This document shows positions 1 through 6,152 of a DNA stretch of 12,660 nt, one piece after another. The position numbers and the translations under genes are program-made. The DNA comes from Stramenopiles sp. TOSAG23-6. Lineage: Eukaryota > Sar. Every line of letters begins with the position of its first letter. The first letter of the stretch is position 1. The DNA is taken from the NCBI GenBank assembly GCA_900128565.1, contig LT636194.1, forward strand, positions 1 through 12,660, in the 5' to 3' direction. The notes beneath the pieces were generated by a model that worked only from the letters and a program-made list of their open reading frames with translations, made no database searches and was not told the origin of the DNA.

Positions 1-55
1 GTACGAAATTTTGTACCTAACGATTTTTTTTTTTAAATATTTTTCCAAAATACAT
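1..55 (+). repeat. Introner-like intron, 3' part (MRD1 intron, truncated by window edge)
   Basis: The window opens inside an intron of the MRD1-like gene. It shows the family palindrome (GTACGAAATTTTGTAC at 1-16), the CTAACG box at 17-22, a T-rich run, and the 3' arm ending AAAATACAT at 47-55. The next base starts an open frame that leads into MRD1-like sequence. The distance from the CTAAC adenine to the end is about 35 nt, normal for a branch point. The 3' arm is nearly identical to that of the intron ending at 12423. The exact exon start at 56 is inferred from the other copies, because homology in this linker is weak. Confidence 0.7.
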
Positions 56-1717
56 ATAACTACGGAAGATTCAGAGAATGCCAAGAAGGATGAAGCACGC
101 CGTAGTGGTTATAAAGCGAAGAAAGAAGCAAAACGCAGGGAAGAAGCCAATAATGATTTGTCATGGAATTCTCTTTTTTTACGTAGTGACACTGTCATGA
201 ATAAACTTGCGTCTCAATTAGGTGTAAAGAAATCTGACATTCTTGTATGTTTTCATCATTCATTGTCTACCTACATTTTTTTTTTTCTTAGAAAATTTTG
301 TACCTAACGATGTTTTTTGTTTTTTTTTGTTTTTTTTTTGTTTTTTTTTGTTCTTGAATTGTATAAAAAAAATGTACCTAACGATGTTTTTTTGTTTTTG
401 AATTGTTGTACAATATATGATCGAGAAGGTAAAAGTAGTGGTAGTATGGCAGTACATGCAGCATTAGCTGAAACGCATGTGTTAGAACAAACAAAGGCTG
501 CTTTAATTGAATCTGGTGTTAATCTTGATGTATTGACCCAGGCTGCTCGTGGTAATAAGTCATCACAGAAAGATGATAAAACAAATAGTGATCAAGTCAA
601 TGCGGGTGCTTCTGGGGCACAAACTCAAATGAAGCGAAGTAAAGTTGTGCTTCTAGCAAAGAATCTTCCTGATAATACAACATCTACGGAATTAAGTCGA
701 TTATTCTCAAAGTTTGGAGATATTGCCCGCTTAGTTTTTCCTCCTCCTCACGTCATTGCTTTGGTTGAGTTTGATTCATCTGCAGCAGCTAAACGAGCTT
801 TCTCTAGTTTAGCATATAAACGATTTAAACATGCACCATTATATTTAGAATGGGCTCCACGTGGTATTTTCACAACCGCTACGAATGAGGAAACTAGAGC
901 ATTGGCTTTTGATTCAAGTGTAAAAAGATTAGATAATGAAAATGAAAAAAATACAGAAAAAAGTAAAGCAATTCACCAAGATAATGATAATGATGAATGT
1001 GTTACACTCTTTGCAAAAAATCTAAACTTTGAAACGAATAGTGTTGGTCTTTTAGCAGCAGCCAAAAATTTAGGTGTACGTGGTATCAGGACAGCTACCG
1101 TTGCAACGAAACCAGATCCTAAGAATAAAAACGATCCAAAGAAACGAAATCTGCGCTTAAGTATGGGCTTTGGTTTTATTGAATTTAAAACTAGAGAAAA
1201 AGCAATGAATGCATTAAAGAAACATCAAGGAATGATTGTTGATGGGCATGCATTAGTCTTAAAATTATCAGATCGTAAAGGTACATTTTTACGTAATAAA
1301 AACTCACAAAATTCACAGAAACGAAAACGTGATTCAACTCAAAAGAAAACAACATCTACAAAAATATCTGTTAAAAATGTTGCATTTGAAGCTTCAAGAC
1401 AAGAAATTCGTGAATTATTTGGAAGTTTTGGAACACTAAAGAATGTTCGCTTGCCACGAAAGTTTGATGGTGGTCATCGAGGTTTTGCTTTTGTTGAGTA
1501 TTTAGCTCGTCAAGATGCTCGTCGAGCTTTTGAGCAATTGAGTTCAACACATTTTTATGGACGACGTCTTGTAGTTGATTGGGCTGATGCAGCTGAAAGT
1601 ATTGAAGAATTAAGAGCAAAGGCAAATCGTGATGTTAGTGCTATTACTCATTCTAGGGATAAAGTTATGAACAAAGCAATGGACTTTGGGGAAGATGACA
1701 ATAAGAGTGAATTTTAG
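56..1717 (+). CDS. MRD1: MRD1/RBM19-like multi-RRM ribosome biogenesis protein (C-terminal part, 5' end outside window)
   Basis: Two exons are visible, 56-244 and 419-1717, giving the last ~495 residues. The family (yeast Mrd1, animal RBM19) binds pre-rRNA in the nucleolus and is needed for small-subunit processing. The first exon holds a basic linker and the W-N-S-L-F segment that follows an upstream RRM in this family. Counting from residue 1 of the second exon, RRMs lie at about 75-147 (VVLLAKNL, then LYLEWAP), 194-284 (LFAKNLNF, then GFGFIEF) and 314-388 (ISVKNVAF, then RGFAFVEY). The L-E-W-A-P ending of the first and the V-D-W-A-D ending of the last are typical of the family. Joining L|DREGKSSGSMAV across the intron restores the linker seen in RBM19, with phase 0 kept. 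Stop is TAG. The gene is convergent with ADAT1, with 118 bp between the stops. The family call is firm; the upstream RRMs lie outside the window. Confidence 0.9.
245..418 (+). repeat. Introner-like intron in MRD1 with a duplicated core
   Basis: This intron starts GTATGT and ends CAATATAT just before the GAT codon of the conserved linker. It is 174 nt, longer than its relatives (95-118 nt), because the branch-point region is present twice: TTTTGTACCTAACGATG at 296-312 and TGTACCTAACGATG at 373-386. Each copy is followed by poly-T/G and TTGAATTGT. The preferred end is AT (GT-AT). A GT-AG reading, from a donor at 249 to an AG at 427-428, stays in frame but replaces DREG by VC and loses the conserved D. 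Confidence 0.75.
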
Positions 1718-1784
1718 AAATATCTTTACAATGTAATGAAACGCGTAGAATCCTTACTTACTTACTAGATACTAACTATAATTT

Positions 1785-1840
1785 CTATTTTATTCATATT
1801 AAATTATTCATACTATTTTATTCATATTAAATTATTCATA
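1785..1840. repeat. Perfect 28-bp tandem duplication at the MRD1/ADAT1 convergent ends
   Basis: Positions 1785-1812 and 1813-1840 are identical 28-bp AT-rich units placed head to tail. The second copy covers the ADAT1 stop codon (TGA on the minus strand, 1836-1838). It therefore sits at the shared 3' ends of two convergent genes, in 3' untranslated sequence for both. This looks like a recent replication-slippage duplication. No function is visible. Confidence 0.9.
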
Positions 1841-3526
1841 AAGTGAAGTTTTCATATTTTAAAAATTTTCTTTTTGGCCAATGTTTGAATATTTTCTCGT
1901 GAAATTGAAATTTCACTTTTTGATATTCATTTGTATCTTTTATCTTACCATCAGTCTCATCGTACAATCGACCATGCTTTACATCATGATATGAATTATA
2001 CATCGTCTTTGATTTTTCTATTAATAATATTTTACTCTCTTTATCTTGGAAATTCTTATTTACTAATTTAATAAATTCTGTTGTACACGAAATAGGACAC
2101 TTTTTACATAATTCTATAAATCGAGCAAACATTTTTGATTTACATAAGATAGATTGGCATTGACGGGGAGGATTCTTAGTATTTTTTTTAGTTGTACCTG
2201 ACTTTAGACCTGTTTTAGATAGCAAAACTTCGGTATTATTGTGACCTCGGCTCCATGATATTGAGAATCCACAAGGTACAATTTTAGGTACACTTTTAGA
2301 TACAATTTTAGGTACAATTTTATCTGTTGATTCTGCTGATGTTGTTTTAGATATTGTTTTACTATTTTGTTCAATTTGATATTGAGAAAATTTAAAAGAT
2401 TTTGTCGCGTGAAATAACCTTGGTACGCAATAATCATTATTGCTGTTTGTGACAATCCTACCAATGATGGCTCGAAACATAGCAGCTTCGTTCCATAGTT
2501 CAGAGACACAAATTGAAGAAAGAAAAATATTTTGACTTTGTAGCAAGTTACTTAGTAAAGCACCCTGGAGGCCAAGAACAGTCCACCGAGCTAATTTATC
2601 ACATGTATTGAAAAACATATGTCAAGTTCGAAATCCGTTAGCTACGAAATTTCGTACGAAAAAAAAAATACATGTGAAATTCATTATAAAAACGTACTAC
2701 ACGTTAAAGAAGAACTTTGAGAACCTCTACCAGGTTTTGTTCTTAGAACACCTAATGTATGATATTGTGAACCAGGTAACATTGGATCGGGTATTTCTCC
2801 TGCTACAGGTTTTCCTCCTGTTCTGTGAAAGTCTTTTTTGTTTAATGTATTATTATTATTATTATTATTAATACCATCAGAAGTAGACATGTTTATGGAT
2901 ACAATCTTATTCAATTCAGTGAGTCGTTTTTTAGTGTTTTTTGTATGACTACTACTTGTTGGCCTTTTTTTGGTGTTTTTAGTGTCATCCAATGGAAAGA
3001 TACACGCATCGCCGCAGGGTGCTTGACTAATATACATATGGAATTTAATACCATCGCGTAGCTTAATATCATTGGAAATTGAATGCTTCTTTTTTGTATC
3101 AAATTTTGTACCTAACGAATTTCGAATTTGCCTTCTATTAGAAATATCGAAATTATTACTTTTACAACTCACAGAAGGCCTCAAAACAAATATATCAGAT
3201 TCATTTTTTTGACTAAATAGCTTTTCAAGTTCATCTTCTAGAAATACAATAAAACGACGACGACAAATTACCTCTGCGTGAGAATCATGCACCGCAACTC
3301 CGTTTGCATGCATCCCAGAAGATCCAACACACTTTGTTCCTGTTGCGAGAACAATCACTTCTAGCAAAGGATTTTGAGTACCAACATTCTTTTCTAATAA
3401 AATTGAAGCTAGCACTGACCATTCGCGTGGTCCACACTTGCCAGTTTTAGGTAAAGTATCATACTTCTGATGAGAAAGTGTTGCACAAAGGTTAGCAAAT
3501 GTGGACACAGTACTTGATTCTGACAT
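1836..3526 (-). CDS. ADAT1: ADAT1-like tRNA-specific adenosine deaminase
   Basis: Exons at 3526-2698 and 2602-1836 encode 531 residues. ADAT1 deaminates adenosine 37 of eukaryotic tRNA-Ala to inosine; ADARs share its deaminase domain. Visible landmarks: T-G-T-K-C at 62-66; the zinc and proton-transfer motif HAE at 83-85; the second zinc ligand in PCGD (Cys171); HRTGGKPVAGE near 234-244; LRTKPGRG near 261-268; and the third Cys (276) in T-C-S-D-K-L-A-R-W, which spans the intron. After this come LGLQGALL, then SISWSRGHNNTEVLLSKTGLKSG and KMFARFIELC, typical of the ADAT1 C-terminus. No double-stranded-RNA-binding domain is present, which favours ADAT1 over ADAR. Two low-complexity inserts (Asn run 220-226, KIVP repeats) and a linker that translates an antisense introner core (about 134-148) look lineage-specific. 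All catalytic residues are present, so it should be active. The start is the first ATG of the open frame. Confidence 0.9.
2274..2321. repeat. Four 12-bp tandem repeats coding for KIVP-type units in ADAT1
   Basis: The 12-bp unit AGGTACAATTTT (plus strand) occurs at 2274, 2286, 2298 and 2310, with one mismatch each in units two and three. Read on the minus strand it gives K-I-V-P, K-I-V-S, K-S-V-P, K-I-V-P. It lies in a non-conserved segment before the SISWS motif of ADAT1. The unit resembles the reverse complement of the introner core (TTAGGTACAAAATTT), but common origin is only a guess. Confidence 0.9.
2603..2697 (-). repeat. Introner-like intron in ADAT1
   Basis: Read on the minus strand this 95-nt intron begins GTACGTTTTTAT. 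It carries a palindrome of the form TACGAAATTTCGTA followed by GCTAACGG (CTAAC at 2641-2637), and ends CAATACAT at 2603. Splicing here gives L-T-C-S-D-K-L-A-R-W, the deaminase signature, without gap or excess residue. A GT-AG alternative using the AG of AAATTAG (12 nt beyond the TACAT end) is in frame but would delete D-K-L-A, which is nearly invariant in the family. The branch-point adenine is about 35 nt from the end. Confidence 0.8.
2850..2871. repeat. (ATT)n microsatellite coding for an Asn run in ADAT1
   Basis: A run of ATT trinucleotides is read on the minus strand as consecutive AAT codons, giving about seven Asn near residues 219-226 of ADAT1. It lies in a non-conserved insert between the PCGD and HRTGGK motifs. 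Confidence 0.9.
3096..3130 (+). repeat. Antisense copy of the introner core inside an ADAT1 exon
   Basis: The plus strand reads GTATCAAATTTTGTACCTAA followed by CGAATTTCGAATTTG, the same core as in the sense introns. Here it is opposite to the ADAT1 reading direction. It is not flanked by usable splice sites on the coding strand, and the ADAT1 frame runs through it as about I-R-N-S-L-G-T-K-F-D-T-K-K. It sits in the variable linker between the HAE and PCGD motifs. The best reading is a remnant of an element inserted in antisense and kept as coding sequence. Confidence 0.65.
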
Positions 3527-3937
3527 TATCCTCGACTACGTACGTCTATAAGTGTATATGGAATAACCAAAATACTAAAACTTGATGATGATTCGTTAAG
3601 TATTGCTAATGTGATGATTGGTTCGCAATTGATAAAAACCTCATGCAAATTGACATTTTCTTATCTATATTCGGATTATTCAGGGTCCTGTGTTGTGCAG
3701 CAGCAGCAAGTAGCTGATGATGATCAGATCAACTGAGATCAACTTGACATCTCGAACTGACTCCCGTTTTTTTGATGTCAAAAATCAATTTTTTTTTTTT
3801 TTTTGAAAAAAAGAAGGAACAAAACAAAGTTTGCAGCGTTTTTACGTCCATCTAATATTATCACGGGAAAGACAAAAGAATATTGAGTTCGTAAAATATC
3901 TATTGGAATAGGCCAATCGAAACGTAGTGGTTTCATT
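3527..3937. promoter_or_regulatory. Divergent intergenic region between ADAT1 (-) and the APC15-like gene (+)
   Basis: About 410 bp without a supported gene, lying between two divergent starts, so both promoters should be here. Visible features are a short GCAGCAGCAGCA run near 3700, the near-duplicate AGATCAACTGAGATCAACTT around 3726-3745, and a long T tract at about 3788-3804. The frame of the APC15-like gene stays open upstream to about 3887 without another ATG. No clear TATA box was found. Confidence 0.4.
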
Positions 3938-4343
3938 ATGTCGTGCATAGGTTTGCCCAATCTTACGGCAAGTTGTATAGATGATGCATGGTTTCCAACG
4001 GTTGATCCTTATCAGTACGATACATTAGCAGAAGAAGAGGCCAAAGAAAATTCAAAGGTACGTATATCCTCACATGAAACACTATCAAATGCATTCTTGA
4101 TATAGTTATTCGTATTTACAATATTATTCTTTTATATCTTTACATATATAGCTTGTTGGTGCGCTTAAAGTTTCTGTCCCACCAGCAATTGGTATAGGTC
4201 AAAGTAATTACGCTACAGCAAGTGACGAAGAAGAACAATTTGAAGAAGACGATGAAGAAGACGATGAAGAAGACGATGATGATGAAGAAGAAGAAGAAGA
4301 AGAAGAAACGGATGAAGACACAGATGAAGATATGATGCAATAG
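3938..4343 (+). CDS. Small acidic-tailed protein, possible APC15 (anaphase-promoting complex subunit)
   Basis: Two exons, 3938-4057 and 4152-4343, encode 103 residues. The N-terminal half has D-D-A-W-F-P-T-V-D-P near residues 15-24, then L-A-E-E-E. After the junction come L-V-G-A-L-K and P-P-A-I-G-I-G. The C-terminal third is almost only Asp and Glu. This order (short start, W-F-x-x-D, Glu-rich helix, a hydrophobic/IG-K stretch, acidic tail) and the size match APC15/Mnd2, which controls mitotic checkpoint complex turnover on the APC/C. The match is by pattern only, and other small acidic proteins could look alike. The start ATG is the only one in the open frame. The ORF is supported by a clean GT-AG intron with phase 0. 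Stop is TAG. Confidence 0.5.
4058..4151 (+). other. Conventional GT-AG intron in the APC15-like gene
   Basis: This 94-nt intron begins AAG|GTACGT and ends TTTACATATATAG|CTT. It keeps phase 0. It lacks the palindrome and the CTAACG box of the other introns. Ending it at the internal TACAT (4141-4145) would put an in-frame TAG at once, so AG is the real acceptor. It is a useful control showing that ordinary spliceosomal introns occur in this genome. Confidence 0.75.
4236..4320 (+). repeat. GAA/GAC/GAT trinucleotide-rich tract coding for the acidic tail
   Basis: Purine-rich GAN codons (GAAGAAGACGAT repeated, then a pure GAA run) encode the Asp/Glu tail of the APC15-like protein. The repeated 12-15 nt blocks suggest growth by slippage. 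Confidence 0.8.
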
Positions 4344-4703
4344 TTACGATATGATTTGAGATTTAAAAAAAATTATGAACTTTCTCTTTTTTTTTTACTT
4401 ATTATTATTGTAGTACTTTACAAGTCAATCTTACACAAAGTCAGTCTATAGGCAACTGAAGAAAGTCTTCAAAGAAGTATTTGAAAGAAGTGAACCAAGA
4501 GTGAGACTTATTTTGTTATTTTGCAATTGCCTCAAAAAATCTATGAAATTTGTGTGGTTTCCCAGATTTCGTGCGAGCATGAGAAAGCAAAGAAAGCCGG
4601 AAGAACATCGGAGATTTAAAAAAATTTGAAAATTGAATTTTTGAAATTCAAATCTGATCTCAAAAAAGACTCACGCACATATCGAACAGAACAGAGTTTT
4701 ATC
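4344..4703 (+). promoter_or_regulatory. Intergenic region upstream of the proline-rich gene
   Basis: About 360 bp between the APC15-like stop and the chosen start of the proline-rich gene. It holds a T-rich tract near 4388-4398 and short GAAAGAAGT-like direct repeats at about 4462-4493. An in-frame ATG at 4626 would add 26 charged residues in front of the signal peptide and is less likely as the start. No RNA gene or further coding segment was recognised. Confidence 0.35.
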
Positions 4704-5972
4704 ATGAATATAAATGCGATGCAATCGTTATTCATTTGTATCATTGTTACGTTATCCTCTGCAGAAGGTTTTCAACGAATTCAACTCTCAAAGCAATCTC
4801 TATTATCTAACCTCAGATTCAAAAAGAAGGTGGATCAAGTCTCAGATAATAGTGGTGATGGTCCAATACACTATGATGAAAATGGCAATGAAATACCACA
4901 TGATCTTGTTCAAAATCCTGATTTGAATGATCCATATGGTCCACCCACAGGACAATATAATGAAAATGGCAATGAAATATCACATGATTCTGACGATTCT
5001 GATCAAATTCCTGGTTTGAATGGTAATCCATCTGATCCATATGGTGGTGAACCAAATCCTCCTGGTTTGAATGGTGATCCATCTGATCCATATGGTGGTG
5101 AACCCGGTGAACCAAATCCTCCTGGTGGTAATAATGGAATTTCTGATGATCCATCTCCTAGTGATGCTGGTAATAATGGAATTCCTAACGAACAAAAACC
5201 TGAATCGAAAAAACAAAAATTATTAAACTTTATTGATTATGAAATATCACTGTTGGACTCGAAGGCGGTAAAGATTGAAAGTGCAACTGTACAAATAAAC
5301 AATGCCATCAGAGTATACGCAGGTATTGCACCAATGCTACCAAATGCGACGCCCGAACCAGGAAATTCACCACCACCAAATCCACCACCACCAAATCCAC
5401 CACCAGCACAACCCGAACCAAATCCTGATAAACCAGCAGTCGCGTCAAATCAAAATGATAAACAGCCAAAAGAAGAATCACCACCCGCCCATAAAACCCC
5501 TGCAAATGCTGGAACTACTCCCTCGGATAAAGATCTAGATAAACCTAAAAATGGAAACGATACACAGATTAATGGATCATCGGTACCACTACCACCAGAG
5601 CCCGAGAAGTATAATGGAGGACCGAATTCACCACCACCACCACCACCAGGAAATTCACCACCACCAGGAAATTCACCACCAGCACAACCCGAACCAAATC
5701 CTGATGCTGCAAATGCTGGAACTACTCCCTCGGATAAAAATCCAGATAAACCTAAAAATGGAAACGATACACAGAATGGTGGATCATCGGATGAACCCGA
5801 ACCAAATCCTGATGCTGCAATTGCTGATAAAAACCCAGATAAACCTAAAAAGGGAGACGATACACAGGATGATGGAACATCGGATGAAGATGAAGATGGA
5901 ACATCGGGTGAAAATAAAGATGGAGGAGATGAAGATGGAGATATCTTTGATGATTTGGGTCTAAGTTTATAA
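4704..5972 (+). CDS. Secreted proline/asparagine-rich repeat protein
   Basis: This is a 422-residue protein if started at 4704 (ATG at 4719 is equally possible). These starts place a hydrophobic stretch (M-Q-S-L-F-I-C-I-I-V-T-L-S-S-A-E-G) at the N-terminus as a signal peptide; the upstream ATG at 4626 would bury it. After the predicted cleavage comes F-Q-R-I-Q-L-S-K and a Lys/Arg/Ser-rich stretch. Next are two Y-[DN]-E-N-G-N-E-I-[PS]-H-D repeats and near-identical 17-residue repeats (G-L-N-G-[ND]-P-S-D-P-Y-G-G). A possible helix follows (about 168-211), then SPPP and PPPNPPPP tracts resembling extensin-like hydroxyproline-rich cell-wall proteins. The tail has three repeats with D-K-x-x-D-K-P-K-[NK]-G-[ND]-D-T-Q and ends acidic. 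No transmembrane segment follows the signal. No enzymatic domain was recognised. It is probably a cell-surface or matrix protein and is intronless. A plastid-targeting reading of the N-terminus is possible but unproven. Confidence 0.7.
   Translation: MNINAMQSLFICIIVTLSSAEGFQRIQLSKQSLLSNLRFKKKVDQVSDNSGDGPIHYDENGNEIPHDLVQNPDLNDPYGPPTGQYNENGNEISHDSDDSDQIPGLNGNPSDPYGGEPNPPGLNGDPSDPYGGEPGEPNPPGGNNGISDDPSPSDAGNNGIPNEQKPESKKQKLLNFIDYEISLLDSKAVKIESATVQINNAIRVYAGIAPMLPNATPEPGNSPPPNPPPPNPPPAQPEPNPDKPAVASNQNDKQPKEESPPAHKTPANAGTTPSDKDLDKPKNGNDTQINGSSVPLPPEPEKYNGGPNSPPPPPPGNSPPPGNSPPAQPEPNPDAANAGTTPSDKNPDKPKNGNDTQNGGSSDEPEPNPDAAIADKNPDKPKKGDDTQDDGTSDEDEDGTSGENKDGGDEDGDIFDDLGLSL
5010..5111 (+). repeat. 51-bp tandem repeat in the proline-rich gene
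   Basis: A 51-bp unit beginning CCTGGTTTGAATGG starts at 5010 and again at 5061, differing at very few bases, so it expanded recently. It encodes the P-G-L-N-G-x-P-S-D-P-Y-G-G-E-P-N-P unit. Confidence 0.85.
5503..5890 (+). repeat. Dispersed coding repeats in the proline-rich gene tail
   Basis: Three copies of a roughly 75-95 bp segment, around 5503-5583, 5701-5795 and 5812-5885, share GATAAA...CCAGATAAACCTAAAAA and GATACACAG blocks. The proline-coding stretches between them carry repeated CCACCAGGAAATTCACCA units. Confidence 0.8.
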
Positions 5973-6152
5973 GAAAAGTCCGGCGCGTGGTGGTATTTTG
6001 CAATCTCGTTTTGTAAAATATTTTTCAAGAGATTTATAAAATCATTCAAACAAATATTGTGTGAATTTGCTTTATTTTTTAAAATGCACATAGTTTTGTT
6101 TCTTCTTTAATACCATCCTCCATTTATACGTACCCAATAATAACGATATTTT

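Noticed and set aside
317-418. Phe-rich N-terminal coding extension of the MRD1 second exon starting at ATG 317
   Set aside because: It is read-through of the T-rich intron; family homology begins at 419 and continues from the exon ending at 244.
2608-2871. Plus-strand open frame across the ADAT1 intron and exon end
   Set aside because: It lies opposite conserved ADAT1 residues and ends in a Tyr run from the microsatellite.
5450-6091. Open frame on the minus strand opposite the proline-rich gene
   Set aside because: It is a mirror of the repeat-rich coding strand (Ser/Gly-rich) with no signal peptide or domain. The plus frame has a signal peptide and ordered repeats.
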